From Agrypnia vestita (Eukaryota > Arthropoda > Insecta > Trichoptera > Phryganeidae), in the NCBI GenBank assembly GCA_016648135.1, contig JADDOH010010908.1, positions 62,001-126,000 of the forward strand: DNA of 64,000 bases, given 5' to 3'. This document shows positions 42,015 to 51,736 of this stretch, piece by piece. The translations under genes and the position numbers were made by a program. The notes below the pieces were generated by a model. The model saw nothing but the letters and a program-made list of their open reading frames with translations. It ran no database searches and was not told the DNA's origin. Numbering within the stretch: the first letter of the stretch is position 1; each line of letters opens with the position of its first letter.

Positions 42015-42500
42015 ATGTATATATATATGGCTCTGCAGAAATACTCTTAAGCAGATTGAGCAGGTTGGTTATTGGCCCTATGTATTTGTCTTGACACTAT
42101 TCTGGGACATTTAATTTCTACATCTAGCTGCTTAGCTACTTCTTTAGCCTCTTCAAAAAGCTGTCGGTAAATTACGTCCGCATTTTCTCTTTTATTTTGT
42201 AGAACACTTATAGTATCATTAATAACGTCCGCAGCTTTTTTTAAATCAATCGAGTTCGATTGCAGTATTCTGCTTAAAGATACAGTAGTAACTGAAAAAT
42301 AAAAAAGTTAGTAAGTGACTGAATGTGAGTATGAGTATTTTAATTAGTGGTCCACCTAGGTCCTGGACCCAGCCCAGGGGGGGGTCATGACCCCCATGAC
42401 CCCCCCCCTGGATCCGCGCTTGTCTGTGACAGCGATCCAGTTCTGTTCTGAAAAATTTGGACATACTCAAAATATTCTGAATAAAATAATCTGATGTTTT

Positions 42501-43534
42501 CCGTATTCCGAAGAGAATCCCTGGAATGATGTAAATAATTCCGACGGACGCAATATATTTGAGTCAGTCGCTGTGAGATTAGCATCATGTGGAGATAATC
42601 TGGAGCGGCGGGAGGGGAGGGGGGTTGGGGCATTTTAATTTCAGCAAAATAATAATTTTACTTTTCCTCGATCGGCAGGGGCGTGTGCGCGTTTGAAGTA
42701 TCAGCGCACACTTTCAACACTAGACGAATTTATAAATGCTTTATTACCAGCTGCACGGTCGCGGCAGCTGTTTCCGTAAAACCTTTTTAACTAGAAAGAA
42801 ATCAATAACCTATTCTTGCGACATGAGAATTTCCCATATTTCCGAGAGACACAAAATAAATTCTTAGTAAAAAAAAAACAAAAGCACTATATACACGCAC
42901 GCATACACACTCTAAAGACATCACCATCGCGACATTTAATAGTCTAGATATTATTGTAAGCTTGTATACGAGTAAGTGTATCGAGCGGCTATTTTTAAGC
43001 TTTTTTAATATTTATTTATTTCATACATATTTATACATTGTAAGCTTCAATTAGGACACGTAAGAAAATAAACGTTGAAATTATAACCTTTTATAAAAAG
43101 CGATATACCACTGCGCAGCTTAACTGAACTCAACATAAAGAAAACAAATACTCAATCAGACATACGAAATTCGATAAAAAAGCTACGCGTAATATTAGCT
43201 ATTCTCTAAATAGTAGAAATAATAATATTTCGGCGGGTTAGTGTGTAGGTGTTTCGGGAGAAATGCCCACCCGTCTAAAGGCATCTTCTTGTATCGACGC
43301 GTGACAAGAATTGTGTGAGTGGCGCGTGGTATGTGTGAGATGATTCAGGAAAGGCAGGAAGTGTATATGGATATAGAGCGCAAATCATACTCACGGTTAA
43401 CTGTGGCGTTTTATCGGCAACAATTTACAGATGTGGAATTGACTAATTTATATATGAGAAGAGTGGATGGAAGTCTCTTAGGCGATGTCTCAGGACTTAC
43501 AACCTGTATGAGCTGGCTTATGTGATCACTGTAT
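42501..43534. other. No recognised gene
   Basis: Includes a G-run at 42610-42625, an A+T-rich part, and an open frame at 43319-43525 (68 codons) without motifs. Words at 42720-42780 faintly resemble the LTR-like repeat at 61230. Confidence 0.4.
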
Positions 43535-43595
43535 ACAATGCAACGTTCACCAACTCCATCGTAAGATCATCCACACATTATCAAATTGTTGAAAG

Positions 43596-43634
<39 letters not shown>

Positions 43635-43640
43635 GTATAT
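43535..43640 (+). repeat. R1-related words followed by (TA)n
   Basis: AATGCAACGTTCACCAACTCCATCGTAAGATC...CACATTATCAAATTGTTG matches 9448-9510. A TA microsatellite fills about 43597-43640. Confidence 0.6.
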
Positions 43641-44331
43641 ATATGTTCGAATCATACGATATAACTCTACATTTTATTTCTTAATTGTAGACCATTTTTA
43701 GTATTTTATTTACATATTTGGGGGTTTTGCGCCCCGACGTATTAATCAGATTTCTCACGTCGGAGTTACCAATTTGGGGGTTTTTGTTTGAGAATGGTGT
43801 ATGATGTACTTTGGAGAAGTGCTTTTTAGGGTCACCACCCGTCAAGTGACGGGAAATCTCCAATGTCGTGAAATGCTTGATAACTGTATTCGCTCAATAA
43901 ACAGGAACAAGTTATACATAAGAACAATTACAAAGGCAATGATAGATACCCGACGGACTAGAGCCTCCGGCCCACGCCGGGGGTCGATGAGAGACTGACA
44001 TGCCCGTATAGGGCGTTTGCTGCTTTTTATATGTTTTGCGAACAAAGAACTTTCTTGAAGTCTCGCTGTGGGTATTGCTGACGGCGCTACGGCCTACATC
44101 GGGAGCTCGTATTCACTACTGTTCCTTGACTTCATCTACGTGGCATTATGTGTATGTGTCGGTTCGTCCGCTTCTTCAATGTATGGGTGTAATGTGTCGT
44201 CGGGTTGATTGTCTGGCGATCTCGTGCACCTTGGCTGGTGACCTCTATGGTATGTACTCTCTTATGCACCTACACATATATACAATTTTGTGTAGGAAAA
44301 AAATTAAAAAACATGAAAGAACTCGTATTAT
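43641..44331. other. No recognised gene
   Basis: Open frames on both strands (for example 44036-44407, 123 codons) are without motifs. No shared repeats. Confidence 0.4.
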
Positions 44332-44729
44332 ATACAGTGTGTCCCGTGTCTCGACGTCAAGCCGAAATCGAGTGATAAGTCATAATAGTTATCAGAAAAA
44401 TATTTAAAAAAATAAAATAAAAAACAGTCAGTTAAAACTGGGCAAAGTATTGATTTTGAATACTTTGGTTTGGCCAAAAAGTGACATTTTTTTCCAAGCT
44501 GGAGCGGTTGACTTTGAATTTTTGACAAAATTACAGAGGCATTATTCACGATTGCATAATAATAATAAAAAAATGAAGAAAAATAAAGATTTGTAGCAAC
44601 AGGAATGAAAAGACCTTCACAGGGTGTAGATTTTTTTAAATGTTTATAATTTTGCTGATATATATGCTGATAACTATTACGACTTGGCCTTTTACCCGAT
44701 TTCGGCTTGACGTGGAGATACGGGACGCC
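44332..44729. mobile_element. MITE with about 34-bp inverted ends
   Basis: GTGTCCCGTGTCTCGACGTC-AAGCCGAAATCG at the left and its inverted counterpart (CGATTTCGGCTTGACGTGGA-GATACGGGAC) at the right. The interior of about 330 bp is A+T-rich and non-coding. The target duplication is unclear. Single copy in the window. Confidence 0.75.
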
Positions 44730-44813
44730 ATAAATGGAATTTTTATTAATTTATTTATGGCGTTTTAACAAAAATTAATCAGCTCCCTCTAATACCAATA
44801 CTGTTATATCAAA

Positions 44814-44999
44814 ATGCCTGGCCATGCTCGCAGAGGCGTCGCTTCAAACATTGCCAGTATTGTGCTCGAATTATTTGAATACTTTGATGAAGTTTGCTCG
44901 GCATTGTGGTCCATATATTTTCCCTTAGGAAGATCTGTGTGGGACGATTGCTGGCGGCTGTGTGTATTCAAGCTCGCTGTGGCGCGCGATCGAGGGTAG
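44814..44999 (+). pseudogene. Short HTH-like transposase N-terminal fragment
   Basis: Frame MPGHARRGVASNIASIVLEL, FEYFDEVCSALWSIYFPLGR, then, after a frame slip, RLLAAVCIQARCGARS. The spacing RRG.AS.IA..VLE..EYF......PLGR...R...A recalls the N-terminal domain of DDE-endonuclease-like proteins repeated in insect genomes; compare 29418. No downstream catalytic part. Pattern-based and tentative. Confidence 0.35.
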
Positions 45000-45164
45000 A
45001 ATTTTAATTATGAGCATCCAGACTTAGGGGCGTGCGTCAAACATCGTATCTTCATCTGTTTAATATTCACAGCAGTTAAGGGCATTCCTGTACCATTCCA
45101 GATTGAATTTCGAGGTGCTCTGCGCACAATGTTTCGAGCAGAGTAGCTAAACCATCGACTCGAG

Positions 45165-45300
45165 CTCTTTATTGATGTGTAACATCTTTCCTCTCGCTTT
45201 CCCGCAATCTGTGGCAGTGATTTCGTGAAAAAAGACGGAAATAAGACGCGCGTAATTTCATTTAGCCAATGAGTGCGCGCGGAACACGCGCGATGGACAA
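45165..45300 (-). repeat. Repeat R4, second copy
   Basis: TTGATGTGTAACATCTTTCCTCTCGCTTTCCCGCAATC, GTGATTTCGTGAAAAAAGACGGAAA and ATTTCATTTAGCCAATGAGTGCGCGCG are the inverted equivalents of 11580-11745. Confidence 0.6.
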
Positions 45301-45304
45301 AAAA

Positions 45305-45745
45305 TCATCTAATTAATGTATATTATAGATGTCTCACAGAGACGAAACTGTAGTTTTTTATGGGAAAGTAGGTATAGAAGTCTTTTGGGTGTACATAGGA
45401 CTTATGACCTATCGTATGGTTGGCTTAAGTGATCACTATACACTTATGTAACATTCGCCATTTCCATCCATGATAGAATATACCATGCCTACTAATTTTT
45501 GGAAGTTGTATTTATTTGAATTACATGTCATACTTTATATATGCATTGTAACAACCTTTCCATGCTGCCTGTACGAAGCCATTTTCATTCCCCCAAATCC
45601 CCACAGATGTCTTTAATGTCACTAAATGAGAAAATCTACAATTGATTTTACGGAATTTTTAAAAGCAATATACTTTTTGAAAACATGAAATCCAGTACTG
45701 TCCTGAAAGATTTGAACAAACTCAAAATATTCTGAAAAAATCATC
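45305..45745 (+). repeat. Repeat R1, fullest single-arm copy
   Basis: From TTAATGTATATTATAGATGTCTCACAGAGACG to GAACAAACTCAAAATATTCTGAAAAAAT. This serves as the reference unit of about 440 bp for the copies at 34115, 35300, 39210, 50640, 54110 and 60848. No convincing coding frame. Confidence 0.75.
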
Positions 45746-45784
45746 GTTTATAAACTAATCAATGTCTAGCCAATGCTTCTAATT

Positions 45785-46275
45785 TTGTATATATGCTTCA
45801 CGGCTGGTGTCAAGCGTGTAGATGTTGTAACTTTGATATATTTTGGCTTATATCTTCGAAACGATACAATAAATACTTTTTTTTACATTAATGTAAACAA
45901 TAACTACTTTTATGAGATTTATGTGATTATTTTTTTAAATATTATTTCAAAGTTTTCATACAATATGTATGGCGGCACACTACCGCCATCTATGAAAATA
46001 AATAACAACATATAATTGACTGAACATATTTCTAAACAAAATGTATGTAGATGTATAAGGTACCTACCTAGTGCGGCAAAATTCAATAATAAATAAATGC
46101 ACATACATTTTCATTACTTGTATTTACTAATTAATAAATATATGGGTATTAGCTTTTTTAAATTTTGATGTTAATTTCTGTTGATGCTCAATTGATATGT
46201 TTAATTGTGAGATATCAAATGTTACACATCATATGCTACTACTGTAGTAAGGCTTGCTTGTTTTTTATTTTATTA
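45785..46275 (-). repeat. Repeat R2, inverted long copy
   Basis: Inverted match of 13913-14410, including TGGCGGCACACTACCGCC, CATTAATGTAAACAATAACTAC and TACTGTAGTAAGGCTTGCTTG. Confidence 0.75.
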
Positions 46276-47295
46276 TTTTTTGTTATAAAATTACAAAGGT
46301 ATTAAGGGGGTGGTAAAGTTATTAACTTTTTTTTTTGCATTTTATTTTTAATTTTTTAAATGAATGTATAACATCGCAAGAATATTGTATCCAAATTTCA
46401 AGTCAATCGGAGCAAAATTGACGAAATTATGAACATTTGAGCGATACTCAGACTGATTTTCTATACCTGCTCGGGCAGCTGAGAGACGCGCTCACCTGAG
46501 GACTACCGGTTGTGCTATTGTATTGGAAGAGTATTGCGTAGACAAGGACAAAAAGATGCTGATGATGAAAGCTCTTTGCTGCGTGAACACGGCATCGACG
46601 ATTATGTGCAAGTATAAAATAAGTGTCGAGTTTTATTTTGAATTTTACAGTGTGCAAAACTTTAAAGCGTTTTCCTCACATCTCACGTTTTCAAAGTCAG
46701 TGTCCCTCACAACTTCAAAGGTACTGCACCGATCCTTTTGAAATTTTGAACACTATATCATTAAAAATAATAAAATAATCTTTATTTTTGATAATAAAAT
46801 AAATAGTGGTTTTATAATTTTTTTTTAAATTTTTATTAGTATAATAAAATATCCACTTCACCAACAAGCTACTCAATGAAATATGAACATCCTAAAACCA
46901 CACTGCTAGTGCTGTTCTGGTAAGGGTTATTTGATAGTGAATATCTCATAAACAGTATTTTTTTATTACTTTTTTATGGGGTCTGTACGACAAAGTCTTA
47001 ATTTACGACCTCATAAGACGGAGCCTCACGTTTTATAGGAACAATAGTGGTATTGGTATTGTATATGGTCATTTTTCAAAGCCTACAAAAGATCTACAGC
47101 GTAGAACAATCTTCTAGCTGAAATTTTTTATATTAATATTTAAAGCATTAACTTTTTGGTTAGACAGTTATTATTAGACTGTTATTATTTTTCCACTTAA
47201 TATTAACATATTGAGAGTACAGTGAACTAACTGAATGCTGATAACAATACAACAGGATCAGTCATGCGTGACCGAATTCTCTCTCTCGAAGAATC
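46276..47295. other. No recognised gene
   Basis: Sequence around 46440-46620 has coding-like composition but in no frame do I see a family motif. The rest is A+T-rich and unassigned. Confidence 0.4.
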
Positions 47296-47810
47296 TGTGA
47301 CATTCCATTACGTACTAAAATATTACATTGGAAAAGTTTGGAACGTTCTACGGGTCTCTCGCAATCTCTAGAACAAATCAGACTGAAGGAATTTACCTAT
47401 AAAAGGCATCACGCACCCTGGGGTCAGGCAATCCATTTCGTGACGACAAGTGCGATATTTCCGTAGCGTAAACCAGTGTGATAAGTAATGTAAACGCAAT
47501 ATTAGTAAGCAAACAAGCCCAGTGATATGAGCGGAATAAAAGAAGAATATCGGGGCGAGAAGTTTCTACGTGCGAATATTGAACGGAGTACCAGAAGTGA
47601 TCAAAGCAATAGAAACAGAGTTGATTAGTGCGAATCAAGGAACAGTACAATAATAAGTGTGTGAAATATTAGGAAGACATTTAGCGACTATAATATTAAG
47701 AATGGTACCTACTAAAATTTAACTCGTGTCCAGTGAATATCCTTTGGTAATAAATTAAACTAAATTGATTTCCAGGGTTCATTTGTCTCCCAAAATCACG
47801 TCCCGTGACA
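47296..47810 (+). mobile_element. Probable solo LTR (about 515 bp)
   Basis: Begins TGTGACATTCCATTACG and ends ACGTCCCGTGACA (TG...CA). It contains a promoter-like core: CCTATAAAAGG (TATA at 47398-47404) with GGAACGTTC and TCTAGAAC upstream. A diverged 3' end with the same CACGTC-TGACAATATATA words lies at 58065-58090. No internal retrovirus-like coding adjoins. The 5-bp duplication is not evident. Confidence 0.5.
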
Positions 47811-47880
47811 ATATATAAGTACTATAACATAACAAGTAACAATAATATAACATGAATAATAACAGAATGTTAGTATACTT
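47811..47880. other. Short spacer
   Basis: A+T-rich spacer between the LTR and a PLE end. Confidence 0.3.
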
Positions 47881-48130
47881 AGTAAAAACCACTACCAGAT
47901 TTTAGGTCTACCGGTTTCGAGACGTACCCGTCTCTTCGTCAGGACCAACAATACACCACTACATTCACAACACTACACACCTCAACCATAGTATTGTTAC
48001 ACTTCCACCAATAATTGATCACATGCGTGTTAGTCTTGTCAGGGACAAACATGCACTGATTAGCCTAATGAACCATCAGGGATCTACCGAAAGAGAGTGA
48101 GAGGGGGCGGGGTCTAAAGTGGGTGTTACC
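47881..48130 (-). mobile_element. PLE terminal sequence, family 3, second copy
   Basis: Matches 29823-30060 throughout (CCACTACCAGATTTTAGGTC, CCATAGTATTGTTA, GAGAGTGAGAGGGGGCGGGG). Carries the better-preserved hammerhead-like fold at 47905-47946. Confidence 0.65.
47905..47946 (-). ncRNA. Hammerhead-like fold, PLE family 3
   Basis: Minus strand: GGTC, CTGACGA, extra A, stem II GAGACG-GGTA-CGTCTC, GAAAC, CGGTA, GACC (pairs with GGTC). Six-base stem II versus five in the copy at 29853. Stem III is the palindrome ACCGGT. Confidence 0.5.
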
Positions 48131-48499
48131 ACATCTTTTGTGAACATTAAATTGAACAAAGGGATTTGAGATTTTTTTGTTTTCTTTCGTGCGCCGTCCA
48201 TTTGTCAAGCTTTTTTTATTTTTCTGACTGATTTAACTAGCCCTGCAGGAGGGTTTGATTGGCATATAAAAGATCTCTAATGTGGTAGAGAAAGGAAAGA
48301 AAAGGACGAAAGTAATTGAAACAATGACCATACTGATAAGCTTATTCCATAAAATACATAAATACAAACCACCCGAGAGTATTGAAATTATGTTTAAAGC
48401 GTGTGTAAAGAGAAAAATAGGATAAAGATAAAGGTAGTGCCTTTCTGGGAAACTGGAAATAACAACATTTTTTGGTTAACTCGCCTTCTTATATAATTA
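48131..48499. other. No gene seen
   Basis: A+T-rich DNA up to the Helitron 3' end; nothing recognised. Confidence 0.4.
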
Positions 48500-49004
48500 C
48501 TAGCTGTGCCCGCGCGGCTTCGCACGCGTAGATTTTTAGTACACTGTTTAGATCGTCATAGAACTTTCGCGAACCTTCTAGAACATTCTTCTTCCAGAAC
48601 TTTCAAAAAATTTATCGAATGTCAGGAACCTTCTAGACACACCGACACATTCAGCCTCTCAGTTTAGAATCTTATTAAACTTTCGGGAATTTTCTGGAAC
48701 TTTTTCCTTCCAGAACTTTCTAGAGCAGGTTTTTCCGGAACCTTTTAGACTCACCGACACAGTCGGCGCGCCTATTTTGAAACAATCTGAAGCATTTGCG
48801 GCCTTCCCATAACAAAACAATGTGCTGGAAAGCACATTTTCGTCACCCCCTCCCACTCACGCACAGCCACCCCCACCAAACTCGCATATTTTCGATGTGA
48901 CACCAAGGGCTATCCACCACCATAACCACCGGTGGGTGGTTGGGGAGAAAACTTGGCGGGTAGGGAAAAACGGGCTTCTTTATATATATATATATATACA
49001 TTGA
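48500..49004 (-). mobile_element. Non-autonomous Helitron, family B, copy 2 (HSE-rich)
   Basis: Minus strand: 5' A|TCAATGTATATATATATATA, 3' hairpin GCGTGCGAAGCCGCGCGGGC then ACAGCTAG|T. Shares all family B blocks with 23120 and 62635. No coding. Confidence 0.9.
48561..48588. promoter_or_regulatory. Six-unit heat shock element in Helitron B copy 2
   Basis: GAA-ct-TTC-gc-GAA-cc-TTC-ta-GAA-ca-TTC, the homologous site of 23523-23550 with one spacer change. A second array (TTC-ca-GAA-ct-TTC) follows at 48592-48604. Confidence 0.75.
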
Positions 49005-49424
49005 TGATTTCTAAAAAAATTTTTACTATTATATTGTCTTCGTTGAATTAATATTTATTATTTTATTTATTCTTCTTTAATTTATTATATCGCCTATTAT
49101 ATAAAATAACTATTTCTTAATTTAATTTCATTGATATAAGTTGTGTTAAATTATTATTTATATTTCTAATGTTATTGTTTTATTGTCTCCTTTAATTCTA
49201 CATCAATATTGTTCTTGACTATGTTTCTAAATTATTTATGTATTTTGTATTTTTTTTGTATATTATTTCTACTGTCTATTGTTTATCAACTTTGTACAAA
49301 TTATAAAATAAAAGGCTTTAGAGCCGTATAAATGCAAAATAATAATAATAATAATAATAAATTGGTTTACAATTGAAGAAATCTAACAGACAACACAAAT
49401 AACTCAAAATCCTAAAATTTATAC
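49005..49424. other. No gene seen
   Basis: A+T-rich. AAATAAAAGGCTTTAGAGCCG near 49310 and a (TAA)n run at 49340-49360 suggest an unassigned retroelement tail. Confidence 0.4.
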
Positions 49425-50384
49425 TTCTTCTTATGGTGCCATCTCCTATAGGAGGTCGGCGATCATTCTGGCGATTACGATTCTATTTACCGCCAACCGA
49501 ACAACTCAGTCGAGTTACACTTGTACCAGTCCTTCGAGTTACGCAGCCGTGAGGTGCGGCGTCTTCCTACGCTTCTTTTACCACATATTTTCCCCTGGAT
49601 GATGAGTTGGCTTAGACTATATTGTGGTCCTCTCATAATATAACCGAGACACTCCAGATTTCTCGTCTTGATAGTCTGAAGCACTTCTTGGTCTTATTCC
49701 ATTCGTTGGAGGTAGGAAAAGCAATCCCGATCCCGCGACATCTCGAGGCAATTTACGAGATCAATCCCGAACCGAAAAATCGGACGAGATTATCGGGATT
49801 ATCGGGATTGATCAGCAATTTTTATGTTTTGTATGTTTAATTGTATATGTCTATAGAGCTTTTAGTAAGTACTTAAAACTTATGTTCATGTCACATTTAA
49901 ATAATGAAAATAGCTTTGAATAATAATTGCTGTATTTTATCAATATAGTAATAAAAACTAATACTAAATCTACTGCATTGACTAATTGATGCTTGGAAAA
50001 ACGCCCAAAAAAACTTTAATGCAATGATTAATGATGAACATTTTATTAAAAATGCTGATATAAAAATGCAAGGCATTGTCGTTAATTGCTATTCAGCTCT
50101 ATAAACAAAAAAAAACACAAAAGTATTCGGGATCCCAACCGCAGGTATCCCGCGAGATTGGAAATTCTTATCTCGAGGGATCCCGAAAGGGCAATCCCGA
50201 CTCGGGATTGCATTCCCTAGCTGCAGGACTTTAATATTCGTCACCCTATCCACCCAGGGAACTTTCAATATGCGTCTATAGATCCACATCTCAAAAGCGT
50301 CGACTTTGCAAATAATTCTTGGTTTAGTGTCCATATCTTGTAAGAGAATGGCAGAAATATAACACCGAACCATAGGCAAACTAT
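49425..50384 (-). pseudogene. LINE-e C-terminus, split by a hAT MITE
   Basis: Minus strand: the upstream part (50228-50379) reads VRCYISAILLQ, FEMWIYRRILKVPWVDRVTN. The downstream part (49487-49700) reads LQTIKTRNLECLGYIMRG, LSQLIIQGKICGKRSVGRRR and TSRLRNSKDWYKCN. The hAT MITE at 49713-50219 separates them and accounts for the apparent truncation. Tail GAAGAAG at 49427. Same family as 34745-35296. No catalytic core. Confidence 0.85.
49713..50219. mobile_element. hAT MITE (TAGGGAATGC family), 507 bp, in LINE-e
   Basis: Ends TAGGAAAAGCAATCCCGATC and the complement of CTCGGGATTGCATTCCCTA. Flanks GTTGGAGG (49705-49712) and GCTGCAGG (50220-50227). The uninterrupted LINE-e sequence has GTCGGAGG here, so both are decayed copies of one 8-bp duplication. 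Confidence 0.9.
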
Positions 50385-50575
50385 ACAGGGTTATTTAAAA
50401 AAATTAATAACCTCGCAGGACTATATTCCTGCCTTGATTATGAGTTGAAGCTATCATGACCTAATATAGGTTATGGAGATATGCGACATCAAAGTTTGCA
50501 TTTTTTTAAATATTTCTGACTTAGTTTTTGTAAAACGTTGGACTATCATTACAGTAGCTTAAATATGTTATAAAT
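50385..50575 (+). repeat. Half of a foldback F element
   Basis: TACAGGGTTATTTAAAAAAATTAATAACCTCGCAGGACTATATTCC and TGCGACATCAAAGTTTGCAT match the left arm of F copy 1. The right arm is missing. Starts at the LINE-e edge. Confidence 0.75.
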
Positions 50576-50639
50576 TTTTAAATATTTAATAGAATTTTTT
50601 TATTTTTTTGTACATTACTGCCTTTTGTATATTATGCAT

Positions 50640-50970
50640 GATATTCAAAAATATTTACTTAGCATTCGTTTAAGAATATTTTGAGTTTGTTCAAATCTTT
50701 CAGAACAGTGCTGGATTTATGTCACAGAGACATTATTAATCAATTTAAGTATATTATAGATATCTCACAGAGACGAAACTGTATTTCTTATGGGAAAGTA
50801 GGTATAGAAATCATTTGGGTGTACATAGGACTTATGATCTATCTTATGTGATCACTTAAGCCAACCATAAGATAGGTCATAAGTCCTATGTACACCCAAA
50901 TGACTTCTATACCTACTTTCCCGTAAGAAATACAGTTTCGTCTCTGTGAGATATCTATAATATACGTTAA
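50640..50970. repeat. Repeat R1 in palindromic form
   Basis: Arms 50750-50848 and 50866-50965 are near-perfect inverted copies, with loop TGATCACTTAAGCCAAC. Outside the left arm lies ordinary R1 sequence (TCAGAACAGTGCTGGATTTATGTCACAGAG). The same palindrome with the same loop is at 60848-61070. Confidence 0.85.
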
Positions 50971-51393
50971 GCATTCGTTTCACCAAAGCTCTAAACTGAA
51001 TAATTTTCCGATTAATGTTCCGACCAATTCGACATCTATTAATAATTAGTTGAATATTACGTAAACATGTTGTTGCTCTTGTTACGTGACGCATGATAAC
51101 ACTACACCTGTTGACATCAAACGACACCAACACTCCACTTCGCCGATTTCTCCACAGGTGGCGATTGTGAGACACCCCATTTGAATTGTAAATTATTATG
51201 GATTATTAAATGGCGACATCTATGCTAGTAGATAACTCTTATTTTATTCATGTTTTATTGAATTGTATCTCCATTTATTATTTATTCAACTCTCTTTTAT
51301 ATTTATTCGTTTGATTAAAAAGATATAACATTTATCTTACTAAATCAAAATTATTATAATCCACGAATAGGTATATCACACTCGGCCGTAATC
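50971..51393. other. No gene seen
   Basis: Unassigned. A minus-strand frame (50852-51175) overlaps the palindrome and has no motif. Confidence 0.4.
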
Positions 51394-51695
51394 TGAACTA
51401 AGCAATGTTGCTATTTCTGTATCTTGATAGTTATGTATAGCATTGTAATGCCGCCAATTTTGACGTTTTAAGTTTGAATGGTTTGAATTTAATGAATTCA
51501 TGAGAAAGCTCTAAAACGTAAACAAATGTTAATTTATTCACAATTATTAATAATGAGCTTTCTAATTGATCGCATTCATTAATTTCAAACCTATCAAACT
51601 TAAAACGTCAAAATTGACGGCATTACATTACACAACAACTGTCAAAATACAGAAATAACAATATTGCTTAGTTCAGAATACGCCTGAATACGCGA
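51394..51695. mobile_element. Small foldback MITE
   Basis: Inverted arms of about 100 bp: TCTGAACTAAGCAATGTTGC...GCCGCCAATTTTGACGTTTTAAGTTTGA and its counterpart ...TCAAACTTAAAACGTCAAAATTGACGGC...AATATTGCTTAGTTCAGA. Spacer of about 90 bp. No coding; single copy here. Confidence 0.75.
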
Positions 51696-51736
51696 TATAG
51701 TAAGCCATAGTAATTCACTAATCTACTTTACTAATA

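Larger units (their letters stand above)
39574..42290 (-). pseudogene. hAT transposase C-terminus (dimerisation domain), split
   Basis: Before the insertion (about 42290-42040) the minus strand reads KDTTVLSRILQSNSIDLKKA, ADVINDTISVLQNKRENADV, and FEEAKEVAKQLDVEIKCPRI followed by VSRQIHRANNQP. After it (39950-39574) come IPLLDSIISDLQHR, NQDIETVKQLATDY and the hAT dimerisation signature YPNIRRFLCIMATLPVSVET followed by AERSFSTLRRIKS. This is the ZMYM/P52rIPK-like hAT branch, minus its BED finger and most of the RNase H-like domain. The second hAT sits in the IYIPLLDS region, so the protein is dead. Confidence 0.9.
39272..42422 (-). mobile_element. Outer hAT element, deleted, containing a second hAT
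   Basis: Ends CAAGGGCGGATCCAGC... and the complement of ...GGATCCGCGCTTG, flanked by the perfect 8-bp duplication TCTGTGAC (39264-39271, 42423-42430). Without the nested element it is about 1.1 kb, so the original is heavily deleted. It carries the C-terminal third of a hAT transposase on the minus strand. Confidence 0.95.
39210..42500. repeat. Repeat R1 segment split by the hAT nest
   Basis: R1 sequence GTGAGACATCTATAATATA...TTGATTACTGATGTCTCTGTGAC stops at 39271 and resumes at 42423 with TCTGTGACAGCGATCCAG...GACATACTCAAAATATTCTGAA, as in the intact R1 at 61070-61145. Confidence 0.8.

Noticed and set aside
43597..43640. Possible origin or structural signal
   Set aside because: Plain TA microsatellite.
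44036..44407. 123-codon frame
   Set aside because: Runs into the MITE at 44332 and has no motif.
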